DNA of 44,029 bases from Bacilli bacterium. GTDB taxonomy: Bacteria; Bacillota_I; Bacilli_A; JAJDGJ01. The notes under the pieces are model-generated. The model ran no database searches, was not told where the DNA came from, and was given only the letters and a program-made list of their open reading frames with translations. Position 1 is the first letter of the stretch. The number at the start of each line of letters is the position of its first letter. The position numbers were made by a program, and so were the translations under genes. Positions 1 through 8,321 of this stretch are shown piece after piece. The stretch lies in assembly GCA_031272545.1 (NCBI GenBank), contig JAISTP010000045.1, positions 1 to 44,029 on the forward strand. The letters are read 5' to 3'.

Positions 1-335
1 AAGAGCCAATTATTAGAATGAGGATTATCATAGAACTTAATTATCATATCAACTAAACTATTTAATTGCGTTTTAATTTCCACAAATGCAAAATTAGATA
101 CTAAATATAAAATTAAAATAAATGCAAAATATACTACAACAACACTATATTTTAAAGGTAATCTTACTAATTTATATAATAAATCACATAAACGATTAAC
201 TAATAAAGTAAAAATTAAAGTTAATAATAAAATATTAGCTATACTTTTAAAAAAATAAATAAGAATAAAAAAAACAACTAAAACAAATATTGTTTTAAAT
301 CTTTCATTTTTAAATAATTTTAGAAATTCTTCCAT
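1..335 (-). CDS. AI-2E family-like permease, N-terminal part (cut by window edge)
   Basis: This is the N-terminal 111 codons of a membrane protein whose C-terminus lies beyond the left edge. It starts at an ATG preceded by an AAAGGTG ribosome binding site. A short charged head is followed by two closely spaced hydrophobic stretches (about residues 15-45), then a third (about 60-80), then an amphipathic segment with the look of the periplasmic-facing region of the AI-2E/YrrI permease family (PF01594). The family assignment rests on this topology and general sequence flavour and is not certain. Members export small molecules or ions; the substrate here cannot be told. It is the last visible gene after the yqeG-yqeH group but has its own ribosome binding site and a 60-base gap. 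Confidence 0.55.
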   Translation of the reverse strand, partial: MEEFLKLFKNERFKTIFVLVVFFILIYFFKSIANILLLTLIFTLLVNRLCDLLYKLVRLPLKYSVVVVYFAFILILYLVSNFAFVEIKTQLNSLVDMIIKFYDNPHSNNWL

Positions 336-399
336 ATTATCACCTTTTTATAGTATAGCTTATTTTAATAAATAATAAAACAAATTTCTTAATTTAGTA

Positions 400-696
400 T
401 TACCTTCTTATTAAAAAAGAATGAATTAATATTGCTTGATAGTATCTTTGATTATATAATTCAATTTCTAAATTATAATAATTAACTCTTAAACGAGGAT
501 GTTTTAACATTTTTTTATAACTCATATTTAAAATATTTAAATAAAAATAATTATCATTAATATTAAAATAATTATCAATTAATTTGTAATCATTATATAA
601 ATCATGAGCATATCTTAAATGATAATCTTTTAATGTTAATTTATTTATTAATGGTTTAACAATATTATAATCATGATTTATTAATCTTTCATTCAT
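400..696 (-). CDS. Hypothetical protein downstream of yqeH
   Basis: A small protein of 98 residues, rich in Asn, Tyr, Leu and Lys, predicted mostly helical, with no signal peptide, membrane span or recognisable motif. The frame is open six codons further upstream, but a GGTGATG ribosome binding site sits just before the ATG giving MNERL, so I chose that start. It follows yqeH by about 55 bases on the same strand and is probably co-transcribed with the ychF-yqeG-yqeH group. In Bacillus the genes after yqeH are aroE, yqeI, nadD, yqeK and rsfS; this protein resembles none of them to my eye. Function unknown. Confidence 0.55.
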   Translation of the reverse strand: MNERLINHDYNIVKPLINKLTLKDYHLRYAHDLYNDYKLIDNYFNINDNYFYLNILNMSYKKMLKHPRLRVNYYNLEIELYNQRYYQAILIHSFLIRR

Positions 697-752
697 TATC
701 ATCACCATCAACATTATAAATTGTTAAGTTACATTTAAAATGAATAAATATC

Positions 753-1853
753 TTAAATTAAAGCAGGTCTAATATTGTAAGTAACACCTGGAGGTAATAA
801 TAATTCAATTTCATCACCAATAAAACCAAAGAAAGTAATCCAACCAAGTCCAGCTATAACAATATCCATTTTATCATCTTCTTTAATAGTAATAGTATGT
901 TTAATAAAATCACTAGCTTGATTAACATTTATTGGTTTTGGAGATAATAAATGATCAGTGGTGTGATTATCAAATAAAGAAAATGATGAATCATATTTAG
1001 TACGATGTATTTTTAAAGGATTATTAACAAAGAAAGTAAAACCATTTCTTTCACCATTAACATAACTAAAACAAACTAAACCACCAATATAAATACTTTG
1101 ATCACTATCTAATTGATAAGTACGAGCTTTAATTTCTTTTTTAGTATCTAAATAATTTAAATCATCTTCTTTAACATAATTAATCATTTGTCCTAAATAA
1201 TTTAAACCAGGCATATCAATTAAAGATACTTTATTATTTAAAGGGATTTCAATCATATCTAAAGTAGTATTTAAATAATTACTTACCGTTATTAACTGTT
1301 CATTAATATCTTTAGATTTTAAAATAGCATTAATTAAAGAAGATTTACCAACATTACTTAGTCCAAGCATATAAACATGATAATTATTATGATATTCAAA
1401 AATCAATGATAATAACTTATCAATATGATATTTCTTATTAGCACTAGTAATTAATACTTCAATAACATTATCACTATATTGTTTAACATATTCTTTAAGA
1501 TAATTTCTAATTTTATTATTATTAACATTTTTTAAAATTAAATCTCTTTTATTAGCAACCAATAATATTTGATTATGTTTAATATATTTAAAAATACTTT
1601 CATTTAAAGAAGAACTTAAATCAAATAAATCTACTACTAAAACAATTAAATTCTTTCTAGTAATATTATCATTAATTAATTTATCAAAATATGTTTGTTC
1701 AATATTAATTTTTTTAAATTCATGGTAATGAATACTACGATAACATCTTAAACAAAGCATTTCTTCATTATCTTTAATTCTAGGTACATAACCTATTTGA
1801 TCTTTATTCGTAGTTTGTAATAAAGCTCCACAACCATAACAATACTTACTCAT
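753..1853 (-). CDS. yqeH: Ribosome biogenesis GTPase YqeH
   Basis: A circularly permuted GTPase needed for 30S subunit assembly, in particular 16S rRNA maturation. An N-terminal treble-clef zinc finger is formed by Cys5, Cys8, Cys34 and Cys37. The G motifs come in permuted order: G4 NKRD at 101-104, G5-like TSAN near 136-139, G1 GLSNVGKSS at 164-172 and G3 DMPG at 213-216. A C-terminal domain of about 150 residues completes the family length (366 residues is normal). The start overlaps the end of yqeG by 8 bases, so the two are translationally coupled, as in other Bacillota where yqeG and yqeH are neighbours. The gene is intact. Confidence 0.95.
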   Translation of the reverse strand: MSKYCYGCGALLQTTNKDQIGYVPRIKDNEEMLCLRCYRSIHYHEFKKINIEQTYFDKLINDNITRKNLIVLVVDLFDLSSSLNESIFKYIKHNQILLVANKRDLILKNVNNNKIRNYLKEYVKQYSDNVIEVLITSANKKYHIDKLLSLIFEYHNNYHVYMLGLSNVGKSSLINAILKSKDINEQLITVSNYLNTTLDMIEIPLNNKVSLIDMPGLNYLGQMINYVKEDDLNYLDTKKEIKARTYQLDSDQSIYIGGLVCFSYVNGERNGFTFFVNNPLKIHRTKYDSSFSLFDNHTTDHLLSPKPINVNQASDFIKHTITIKEDDKMDIVIAGLGWITFFGFIGDEIELLLPPGVTYNIRPALI

Positions 1854-2367
1854 AATAATTACCTACTTTAAAAAGACCTCTTTTAGAAAGAGATTTAATA
1901 ACTTTCTTTTCAAAAAAACGATTAATTTTAGTATAAAAAATATCTTTATGAGCTAAAGGTTCAACTAAAATATTCATAATATGCATACCATTCGCACCAT
2001 AAACATCAGTAAGAATTTGATCACCTATAAGACATATTTGACTTGCTTGTAAATGATAATCATGTAATAGTCTTTTAAAGGCTTTTTTTAATGGTTTACG
2101 AGCACTATAATAATAGGGAATATTTAATTCATCACTAAATAATTGTACTCTTTTTTCTTTATTATTAGAAAGTATAACTACTTCAAAACCTAATGATTTA
2201 ATATATCTAAATAATTCAATAACTCTTTTATCAGGCAAAGCAACATCATGGGGTACTAAAGTATTATCTAAATCACAAGCAATTAATTTAATTCCTTCAT
2301 TTTTAAGCAAATTAAAATTAACATCAAAGATGCTTTTATAATATTTAGTTGGTTTAAATTTAGACAT
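1846..2367 (-). CDS. yqeG: YqeG family HAD-IIIA phosphatase
   Basis: A small cytoplasmic HAD-superfamily phosphatase of 173 residues, the usual length for the YqeG/TIGR01668 family. Motif I is DLDNT at residues 32-36, giving the nucleophilic Asp and the acid/base Asp; motif II is the ILSNN segment near 65-70; the conserved Lys is in RKPLKK; motif IV contains GDQILTD. The natural substrate is not firmly known for the family. It lies between ychF (12-base gap) and yqeH (8-base overlap), which fits the conserved yqeG-yqeH pairing and suggests a job linked to ribosome assembly. No anomalies seen. Confidence 0.92.
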   Translation of the reverse strand: MSKFKPTKYYKSIFDVNFNLLKNEGIKLIACDLDNTLVPHDVALPDKRVIELFRYIKSLGFEVVILSNNKEKRVQLFSDELNIPYYYSARKPLKKAFKRLLHDYHLQASQICLIGDQILTDVYGANGMHIMNILVEPLAHKDIFYTKINRFFEKKVIKSLSKRGLFKVGNYYE

Positions 2368-2378
2368 TCAAATCACCT

Positions 2379-3482
2379 TTATACATTAAATCTAAAATGA
2401 CAGATATCACCATCATTCATAATATATTCTTTACCTTCAATACGTAACTTACCATGTTCTTTAGCTTTTACTTCGCCACCATAAGCAATAAAGTCATCAT
2501 AAGATATAATTTCTGCTTTAATAAATCCTTTTTCAAAATCAGTATGAATAATACCAGCACATTCTGGAGCTTTCATTCCTTTATGAAAAGTCCAGGCACG
2601 TACCTCTTGAACTCCAGCAGTAAAATAAGTTTGTAAATTTAAAATATCATATGATATTTTAATTAAACGATCTAATCCACTTTCTTCAAAACCAAGTTCA
2701 CTTAAAAATAATTGTTGATCTTCTTCATCAAGCATCGCAATCTCTGCTTCAATTTTAGCACAAATCGGTATTACTAATGTTTGTTCTTCTTTTGCAAATG
2801 CTAAAACATTTTGATAATGAAGATTATTATTGTAGTCTTTAATATCTTCTTCATTCATATTTGCAACATAAATCATCGGCTTCATTGTTAATAAACGAAA
2901 ATGATTAATAATTTCTAATTCTTCTTTATTTAATTCAACTGTATTAGCTTTTTTATCTTCTAATAAAGCAGCCTGTATTTTCTTTAAAACATTAACTTCA
3001 AATAAAGCTTCTTTATCTTTAGTTTGAACTGCTTTCTTTTCAATACGATTTAATCTTTTTTCAACTTGTTCTAAATCAGCTATTACTAATTCTAAATTAA
3101 TTGTTTTAATATCATCAATAGGATCAACTTTGCCACTAACATGAGTAATATCACTATCATCAAAACAACGTACGACATGGGCAATAGCATCTACTTCACG
3201 AATATTCGCTAGAAATTGATTACCAAGTCCTTCACCTTTACTTGCACCTTTTACTAGTCCGGCAATATCAGTAAATTCAAAAGTAGTTGGAATAATTTTA
3301 TTAGGATTAACTAATGCACTTATTTTATCTAATCTCAAATCAGGAACTTCCACTACTCCAACATTAGGATTAATTGTCGCAAAAGGATAATTAGCAGCTT
3401 CTACTTGTGATTTAGTTATTGCATTAAACAATGTTGATTTACCAACATTTGGCAAGCCAACAATACCTGCTGTTAAGGCCAT
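2379..3482 (-). CDS. ychF: Redox/ribosome-associated ATPase YchF (Obg family)
   Basis: A universally conserved Obg-family P-loop protein of 367 residues, the usual size. G1 is GLPNVGKST at residues 9-17, the G2 region follows NPNVGVVEVPD, and G3 is DIAGLVKGAS with the glycine-rich stretch after it. The G4 position reads NMNE instead of NKxD, the change that makes YchF prefer ATP. A helical insertion lies near residues 130-200 and a C-terminal TGS domain ends the protein. It binds ribosomes and affects stress responses in other bacteria. It leads the ychF-yqeG-yqeH cluster. A TATAAT-like box lies about 40 bases upstream of the ATG but without a good -35 element. Confidence 0.96.
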   Translation of the reverse strand: MALTAGIVGLPNVGKSTLFNAITKSQVEAANYPFATINPNVGVVEVPDLRLDKISALVNPNKIIPTTFEFTDIAGLVKGASKGEGLGNQFLANIREVDAIAHVVRCFDDSDITHVSGKVDPIDDIKTINLELVIADLEQVEKRLNRIEKKAVQTKDKEALFEVNVLKKIQAALLEDKKANTVELNKEELEIINHFRLLTMKPMIYVANMNEEDIKDYNNNLHYQNVLAFAKEEQTLVIPICAKIEAEIAMLDEEDQQLFLSELGFEESGLDRLIKISYDILNLQTYFTAGVQEVRAWTFHKGMKAPECAGIIHTDFEKGFIKAEIISYDDFIAYGGEVKAKEHGKLRIEGKEYIMNDGDICHFRFNV

Positions 3483-3562
3483 ATATCTTCCTCATTTCTA
3501 TTTTTTCAACTTTAATATTATACCTTTATTTTAAAACTAATGCTATGTTTATTATATAGTCA

Positions 3563-4363
3563 TTATAAAATATATTTCTTTTTATTACTATTTTTATATT
3601 GTAAATAAGCTACATTCAATACTAAACCAAAATAGATTGCCCAACTCATATAAAAGAAGAAATGAGCTAAGACAATGATAAAAGCTAACGAACCATATAA
3701 AAAATTGAATCTTGTCATTGAAAAAATATAATTAGATAAAATTATCATTAAAAAAATCATAATAGTAGAAAATAATACTCCTAAAATTATATCTTTAAAT
3801 TTAAGTTTAAAATCACTTACTAAGCCATAACTTAAATAAATAATTACAAAAATAACAATCAATAAAATAAGAAAATACAAATTTAATTTAAGATCAATAT
3901 GAAGAAAATCTAAAATAAGTGGTAAAAAATTAGTTAAAACAATCATAATAATAATAACTAATAACAAAGATAAATTTAAAAGAATAGCATAAAGATATGA
4001 CTTAAAAAAAGAAATTTTCTTTAAATCATACATACTCTCTATGGCATACATAATACCTCTAAAGCCATTACAAGAAAAGAATAAGCTTACCACAAAGACA
4101 GCAATACTAATAACAAGACTAGCATCTTTAAAATCATCTTTAACATATTGAACAAAGCTAGCTAAATCAAAATCAATATTGTTAATAACAAGAATATGAT
4201 TAATTAAGCTAAGATCACTAATAAAATATCTAATAATAAATAAACTAAGGCCAAATAACAAGGGAATAAATGAAATGATAAAATAAAAAGCTAAACTAGA
4301 TGGTATCCAACGATATTCACCATGATAGACTATTTTAATGGCATTTTTAAGTACATTAATCAT
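3563..4363 (-). CDS. YihY/BrkB family inner membrane protein
   Basis: An integral membrane protein of 266 residues with about six hydrophobic spans, matching the YihY/BrkB family (PF03631, once misnamed ribonuclease BN). The N-terminal part has the family-typical segment in which aromatic residues flank a Pro-rich first helix (SLAFYFIISFIPLLFG), and the middle carries the FFSCNGFRGIMYAIESMY signature. The role of the family is unsettled; transport or lipid-related functions have been proposed. It overlaps the acetyltransferase gene upstream by 8 bases, so both are likely read from one mRNA. Confidence 0.88.
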   Translation of the reverse strand: MINVLKNAIKIVYHGEYRWIPSSLAFYFIISFIPLLFGLSLFIIRYFISDLSLINHILVINNIDFDLASFVQYVKDDFKDASLVISIAVFVVSLFFSCNGFRGIMYAIESMYDLKKISFFKSYLYAILLNLSLLLVIIIMIVLTNFLPLILDFLHIDLKLNLYFLILLIVIFVIIYLSYGLVSDFKLKFKDIILGVLFSTIMIFLMIILSNYIFSMTRFNFLYGSLAFIIVLAHFFFYMSWAIYFGLVLNVAYLQYKNSNKKKYIL

Positions 4364-4880
4364 AATTATATAAATACGAAGGATGCATTAAACCAGTTGG
4401 TTCATAATAGCATTCTTGATAGAATTTAAAACCTAAACTAAGTAACATAGTTTTACTACGAACATTATTAGGATTATGTCCGGCAAAAAGATTATCTACT
4501 TTTAAATCATCAAAAGCATATTTAATTACTTTAGACATTGCTTCACTAGCATAACCACAATGCCAATAAGTATCAAGTAAATGAATACCAATTTCTAAGA
4601 CATAGCCCTTATCAGGTAAAGAAATAGGTCTTAACCCACATACTCCAATAAAAGCATCATTATCTAATAAAAAAACAGGCCAATAACAATAACCATATTT
4701 TTTTTGTAAAGATAATTCTAAATTAAAACGATCTCTAATCATTTCATCACTAAAAACACCTTCTGCACTAATAAACTTAGTAACATGAGGATTGGAATAC
4801 AATTTAATAGCTAAATATAAATCATTATCATTCCATTTTTTAAAACCTAAACGTTTAGTTTTCATAAAATAATTATTCAT
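4356..4880 (-). CDS. GNAT acetyltransferase, RimJ/RimL-like
   Basis: A GNAT-fold N-acetyltransferase of about 174 residues of the Acetyltransf_3 type (PF13302), related to RimJ/RimL and ribosomal-protein-Ser acetyltransferases. It opens with the usual TKRLGFKKWNDNDL strand-helix start, and the acetyl-CoA binding part is the LDTYWHCGYASEAM segment followed by the HNPNNVRSKTMLLSLGF motif, where the Asn-x-x-Ser and Gly-Phe are family hallmarks. The frame is open five codons earlier, but those codons form the GGTGG ribosome binding site, so I start at the next ATG. The acceptor substrate cannot be predicted. It is coupled to the downstream BrkB-like gene. Confidence 0.85.
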   Translation of the reverse strand: MNNYFMKTKRLGFKKWNDNDLYLAIKLYSNPHVTKFISAEGVFSDEMIRDRFNLELSLQKKYGYCYWPVFLLDNDAFIGVCGLRPISLPDKGYVLEIGIHLLDTYWHCGYASEAMSKVIKYAFDDLKVDNLFAGHNPNNVRSKTMLLSLGFKFYQECYYEPTGLMHPSYLYNYD

Positions 4881-4955
4881 TAATCCACCACCCATTGTTA
4901 GTAGTATTTTATCATAAATAATAATAATAAAACATGAATTATAAACACATAAATT

Positions 4956-5008
4956 AAATAAAAACTAACTTAAGCAAAATTATATTAATAATCTACTTAA
5001 ATTAGTTT
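4956..5008 (-). terminator. Intrinsic terminator after the amino-acid ABC operon
   Basis: A 13-base-pair stem (4962-4974 with 4996-5008, one G-U pair) with a 21-base loop, followed on the minus strand by a TTTTTATTT tract. It lies 30 bases after the ATPase stop codon. Confidence 0.65.
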
Positions 5009-5039
5009 AATAAATCATAACTTATTAAAAATAATATTT

Positions 5040-5759
5040 TTATAATATCTTTGAAAGAAAATCCTTAGCACGATCAGTTTTAGGATTTTTAAAAAATACT
5101 TTAGGAGTTGTGTCTTCTAAAATTTCACCTGCATCAAGAAATAGTAATCTTGTTCCTACTTCTTTAGCAAAGTTCATTTCATGAGTAACAACAACCATTG
5201 TTACTTGTCCAACAATACTTTTCATTACATCTAATACTTCTTTAATCATTTCTGGATCTAAAGCAGATGTTGGCTCATCAAAAAGAATAACATCAGGTTT
5301 CATAGCTAAAGAACGAGCAATAGCAACTCTTTGTTTTTGTCCACCACTTAAATTCTTTGGATATTCATTAGCTTTATCAGCTAATCCAACCATATTAAGA
5401 AGTTTAAGACCACTATTTATGGCATCAGCTTCATTCATTATTCCTAATTTAATTGGTGCAAGCGTAATATTTTCTAATGCTGTTTTATGAGGAAATAAAT
5501 TAAATTGTTGGAAGACCATAGCTATTTTTTCTCTTATTTTATTAATATCATTAGCTTTATCATTAATATCTAATCCTTCAAAAAAAACATGACCAAATGT
5601 TGGCTTTTCTAAAGCATTCATACAACGTAATAATGTTGATTTTCCTCCACCACTAGGACCAATAATAACAACAACTTCATCTTTTTTAATATGTAAGTTA
5701 ATATCTTTTAAAACAACATTCTTTTTAAATTGTTTAGTTAATTCTTCAATCTTAATCAT
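5040..5759 (-). CDS. Polar amino acid ABC transporter, ATP-binding subunit
   Basis: The cytoplasmic ATPase of a HAAT-type (GlnQ/HisP-like) amino acid importer, about 239 residues. Walker A is GPSGGGKST (near 36-44), the Q-loop is in [11 protein letters not shown], the signature is LSGGQKQRV, Walker B runs into [10 protein letters not shown], and the H-loop is VVTHEM. The ATG used here overlaps the permease end by 8 bases. An in-frame TTG two codons upstream (5763-5765) lies 6 bases from a GGAGG ribosome binding site, while the ATG lies 12 bases from it, so the TTG may be the true start. It is the last gene of the binding protein-permease-ATPase operon controlled by the leader at 7299-7497. 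Confidence 0.95.
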   Translation of the reverse strand: MIKIEELTKQFKKNVVLKDINLHIKKDEVVVIIGPSGGGKSTLLRCMNALEKPTFGHVFFEGLDINDKANDINKIREKIAMVFQQFNLFPHKTALENITLAPIKLGIMNEADAINSGLKLLNMVGLADKANEYPKNLSGGQKQRVAIARSLAMKPDVILFDEPTSALDPEMIKEVLDVMKSIVGQVTMVVVTHEMNFAKEVGTRLLFLDAGEILEDTTPKVFFKNPKTDRAKDFLSKIL

Positions 5760-6453
5760 TAGCAAACTTCGCCTCCATTAAACCAACTAATTTAGTTAAG
5801 CAATATACAACTAGAAAATATAAGATACCTGCCATAAATAAAGGTGGGAATGGATTATAAGTAATATTGGCGGCTTGTTTAGAGAAGAACATTAAATCTT
5901 TTGCACCAATAACTGAAACAATAGCTGTTTCTTTTGTTAAAGCAATAAACTCATTACCTAATGCTGGCATAATATTCTTAATAGCTTGTGGTAAGATGAT
6001 AAGTCTTAAACTAGCCTTATAATCAAAACCTAAAGAGCTAGCAGCTTCAAATTGACCTTTATCAACAGAAGTAATTCCCGCTCTAAAAATCTCCGCAACA
6101 TAAGCAGCACTATTTAAACCAATCGCAATAACTGAAATAACATAACTTGACCAATTTAAGCCAGTACCTGTTAATTCATTAACAATAAAAGCAGGAACAT
6201 AGTACATCATATATAATTGTAATAATAGTGGCGTACCTCTAACAAAATTAATATAAATGGTAACTATTCCTCTAATAAATTTATTTCCAACTAACTTGCC
6301 AATAGCTAATAATATTCCTACTAAAATACCAAGAAAGATACCTAATAGTGCAATACTAAGAGTGGTCAATAGACCACTCATTAAATCAAATACTTCAGCT
6401 TTATTAAAGAAGAAGGAAAAATCCCATAATTTTGAAATATCTAAAAACTGCAT
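5752..6453 (-). CDS. Polar amino acid ABC transporter, permease subunit
   Basis: A membrane permease of 233 residues of the HisM/GlnP type (His/Glu/Gln/Arg/opine family, TIGR01726, PF00528). It shows an N-terminal amphipathic stretch and about five membrane helices. The cytoplasmic EAA loop that docks the ATPase is [22 protein letters not shown], read here only in part as EAASSLGFD followed by the ILPQA ending. The family signature near the middle ([16 protein letters not shown]) is intact. It begins one base after the binding protein stop, with no strong ribosome binding site, so translation is probably coupled. Confidence 0.95.
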   Translation of the reverse strand: MQFLDISKLWDFSFFFNKAEVFDLMSGLLTTLSIALLGIFLGILVGILLAIGKLVGNKFIRGIVTIYINFVRGTPLLLQLYMMYYVPAFIVNELTGTGLNWSSYVISVIAIGLNSAAYVAEIFRAGITSVDKGQFEAASSLGFDYKASLRLIILPQAIKNIMPALGNEFIALTKETAIVSVIGAKDLMFFSKQAANITYNPFPPLFMAGILYFLVVYCLTKLVGLMEAKFAND

Positions 6454-6454
6454 C

Positions 6455-7267
6455 TTAATTCAACTTATCATATAGTGCGACATTTTCATTGAACATTTTA
6501 TCTAGTTCACCACTATCTTTTAATTCTTTAATGATACTATTTAATTCATCTTTTAAAGCTGTTTCACCTTTAGGAAGACCAATACTAGCACCATCATTTA
6601 GTAAAGCATCATCAATACCTTTAATAGTAGTATAAGTATATTCTGGATATTGAGCAACAATATTTTTAGCACTAACTTCCGCAATAAATAAAGCATCAGC
6701 TTTACCACTTGTTAAAGAAGCAATACTATCAGTTACACCAGGTAATTCTAAAACTTTAGCTCCAGTTACTGCTTTAGCTGTATCATCTTGAGTAGTACCA
6801 GATTGAACAACAATAGTTTTACCTTTATATTGTGAAGCATCTTTATAATTAGCTACATCAGCTTTTTTTACAACGGCAACAGTTTGTGATTGATAATATG
6901 GATCAGAAAAATCAATAGATTTTTCTCTTTCAGGAGTATCAACCATACCTGCTAAAATAATATCAAATTTACCACTTTGAAGTGATCCTATTAAAGCATC
7001 AAAATCAATATCAACCCATTCTACTTTAACTCCTAATTTTTCAGCGATCGCATTACCTAAATCAACATCATAACCAACTAATTTCTTTTGATTATTAGAA
7101 GTATCATAAAATTCATAAGGAGGATAACCAGAATTTGTTCCAATTTTAATTACACCTGCTTCTTTAATCTTTTCAAGTGAATTATCCTTACTATCTGAAG
7201 AACTACCACAACCAGTAACAACTACCATCATTACTAACGCTAACATTAACCCTAAAAATTTTTTCAC
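6455..7267 (-). CDS. Polar amino acid ABC transporter, substrate-binding lipoprotein
   Basis: The extracellular binding protein of the importer, 270 residues, of the type-II bacterial solute-binding family 3 (PF00497). It starts at a GTG 9 bases after AGGAG. The N-terminus has a Lys-Lys head, a hydrophobic core and a lipobox VVTGC, so mature Cys20 would be lipidated. The amino acid binding signature GYDVDLGNAIAEKLG and the FDIILAGMVDTPERE segment are present, and the Arg in the latter normally grips the ligand carboxylate. The ligand is not certain from sequence; the Arg-codon leader peptide upstream suggests arginine or another basic amino acid. First gene of the operon, directly after the attenuator. 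Confidence 0.95.
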   Translation of the reverse strand: MKKFLGLMLALVMMVVVTGCGSSSDSKDNSLEKIKEAGVIKIGTNSGYPPYEFYDTSNNQKKLVGYDVDLGNAIAEKLGVKVEWVDIDFDALIGSLQSGKFDIILAGMVDTPEREKSIDFSDPYYQSQTVAVVKKADVANYKDASQYKGKTIVVQSGTTQDDTAKAVTGAKVLELPGVTDSIASLTSGKADALFIAEVSAKNIVAQYPEYTYTTIKGIDDALLNDGASIGLPKGETALKDELNSIIKELKDSGELDKMFNENVALYDKLN

Positions 7268-7298
7268 CTTTCTAATCTCCTATTCTAAGTTTTTTTAC

Positions 7299-7336
7299 AA
7301 AAAAATCACTACTTCAATTTTCATGAAATAGTGATT
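7299..7336 (-). terminator. Attenuator terminator before the ABC operon
   Basis: A 13-base-pair stem without mismatch (7304-7316 with 7324-7336, one G-U pair), loop of 7, followed by a run of seven T on the minus strand. It stands between the leader peptide gene and the binding protein gene, so it must be read through for the operon to be expressed. Its 5' arm can instead pair with 7364-7375. Confidence 0.85.
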
Positions 7337-7361
7337 AATTGTTTAATGAAATGCTAAAAAG

Positions 7362-7392
7362 CGTAACCTCTATCTCATGATATAAAGTTACG
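7362..7392 (-). promoter_or_regulatory. Anti-antiterminator hairpin overlapping the leader peptide end
   Basis: A hairpin with arms CGTAAC/GTTACG extended by seven more pairs around one bulged A and an ATGA loop. Its 5' arm is the last codons of the leader peptide (from the third Arg codon to Ser), and its 3' arm contains 7364-7375. That segment pairs with 7326-7337, the 5' arm of the terminator, at 11 of 12 positions (two G-U pairs, one A-A mismatch). A ribosome held on the Arg codons would block this hairpin and let the antiterminator form. Confidence 0.75.
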
Positions 7393-7443
7393 AGCGCGGC
7401 GGACAACCATTAAGTTATTTAATTTTAAATTAGTTAAAAACAT
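7375..7443 (-). CDS. Arginine-codon leader peptide of the ABC operon
   Basis: A 22-codon open frame from ATG to TGA with an AAAGAGGTG ribosome binding site 6 bases upstream. The N-terminal part is MFLTNLKLNNLM and the second part contains VVRRARNF. The Arg codons are CGC, CGC and CGT within four codons, and G+C there is far above the surroundings. It lies between a strong promoter and an attenuator terminator, with its last codons forming one arm of a competing hairpin, which is the layout of a classical ribosome-mediated attenuation leader. I infer that stalling at the Arg codons (low charged tRNA-Arg, or a nascent-chain effect of the RRAR segment) switches the ABC importer on. Confidence 0.75.
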   Translation of the reverse strand: MFLTNLKLNNLMVVRRARNFIS

Positions 7444-7467
7444 TGTCAACACCTCTTTCATGACAAT
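7442..7467 (-). repeat. Inverted repeat around the leader peptide ribosome binding site
   Basis: Seven-base arms ATTGTCA and TGACAAT (7442-7448 and 7461-7467) enclose 12 bases holding the leader ribosome binding site, and the inner arm touches its ATG. It could be a short RNA hairpin that presents or masks the site, or a DNA operator. Confidence 0.5.
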
Positions 7468-7468
7468 C

Positions 7469-7497
7469 ATTATAGACTGACTTAAGATTTTTGTAAA
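7469..7497 (-). promoter_or_regulatory. Promoter of the leader-ABC operon
   Basis: TTTACA (7492-7497) and TATAAT (7469-7474) on the minus strand with a 17-base spacer. Transcription would start about 20 bases before the leader peptide ATG. Confidence 0.8.
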
Positions 7498-7527
7498 TAC
7501 TTATTTTAAAAAATTTTTTTATTTTTA

Positions 7528-7557
7528 AAAAAAAACTGAATTTAATTCAGTTTTTTA
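7528..7557 (-). terminator. Intrinsic terminator after the response regulator gene
   Basis: ACTGAAT/ATTCAGT stem with a 3-base loop, flanked by A and T runs, so it can act in both directions. It lies just beyond the stop codon of the regulator and separates it from the ABC operon promoter. Confidence 0.75.
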
Positions 7558-7567
7558 TCAGATATAG

Positions 7568-8248
7568 TTATTTATTTAAGTTATTTTTAAAAATATAGCC
7601 TACTCCTCTTTTTGATTGGAGTTGTTCTATTAAATTTAATTTATTTCTTAAGGCATGTACATAAACATCAATGATACGATTTTTACTATCAAAATCATTT
7701 TTCCAAACACTTTTCATTAATTCATCTCGTCCAATAACACGATTAGAATTATTAATAAAATATGATAACAAATCAAATTCTAATTTACTTAGACTTATAT
7801 TAGTACCATCTAAAGTCGCATTACGAGTATTATTATCTAAAGATAAATTTTCATTAATAACAATTTGCTTAGGATATTCTTTTTTACTAATATCTCTTAA
7901 ATTAGCTTTTACTCTAGCTAGCAGAACACGAGGCGAAAATGGTTTAGTAATATAATCATTAGCTCCATTTTCTAAACCTAACACAATATCCATTTCATCA
8001 TCTTTAGTAGTTAAAACAATAATCCTAATACGATGATCAATGCTTCTAATTCTTTCAATTAATTCAATACCATTCAAATTAGGTAATTCAATATCTAAGA
8101 CAATCATATCAAATGTTTCATTTTTTATTAAATTAAGAGCATTTATCCCATCATTAGTTAATACAACTTTATAACCTTGTTGCTTGAAGTCATATTCTAA
8201 ACCTTTTTTTAATTCATCACTTGTATCCGCAATTAAAATCTTACTCAT
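7568..8248 (-). CDS. OmpR/PhoB family response regulator (orphan)
   Basis: A DNA-binding response regulator of 226 residues. The receiver domain (about 1-115) has the acidic residues near Asp8/Asp11, the phosphoacceptor Asp in DMIVLDIELP (near 52), the Thr of VLTTKDD and the Lys of ITKPF. The winged-helix domain (about 130-222) shows the LSKLEFDLLSYFINN and RGVGYIF segments of the OmpR class. No histidine kinase gene is adjacent on either side, so the partner must be elsewhere or absent. A good promoter (TTGCAA, 17, TAAAAT) lies upstream, with an inverted repeat between it and the ribosome binding site that might serve autoregulation. Confidence 0.95.
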   Translation of the reverse strand: MSKILIADTSDELKKGLEYDFKQQGYKVVLTNDGINALNLIKNETFDMIVLDIELPNLNGIELIERIRSIDHRIRIIVLTTKDDEMDIVLGLENGANDYITKPFSPRVLLARVKANLRDISKKEYPKQIVINENLSLDNNTRNATLDGTNISLSKLEFDLLSYFINNSNRVIGRDELMKSVWKNDFDSKNRIIDVYVHALRNKLNLIEQLQSKRGVGYIFKNNLNK

Positions 8249-8282
8249 ATTAAAACACCCTTTTTAAATAATTCTCACAATT

Positions 8283-8311
8283 ATTTTACACTATTTTAAC
8301 ATAAGTTGCAA
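8283..8311 (-). promoter_or_regulatory. Promoter of the response regulator gene
   Basis: TTGCAA (8306-8311) and TAAAAT (8283-8288) with a 17-base spacer on the minus strand. Just downstream, 8267-8285 holds the inverted repeat AATAATT/AATTATT separated by 5 bases, a possible operator or short hairpin. Confidence 0.65.
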
Positions 8312-8321
8312 TATCATTACT

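Noticed and set aside
2454-2636. Plus-strand open frame opposite ychF
   Set aside because: Antisense shadow of a highly conserved gene, with no ribosome binding site.
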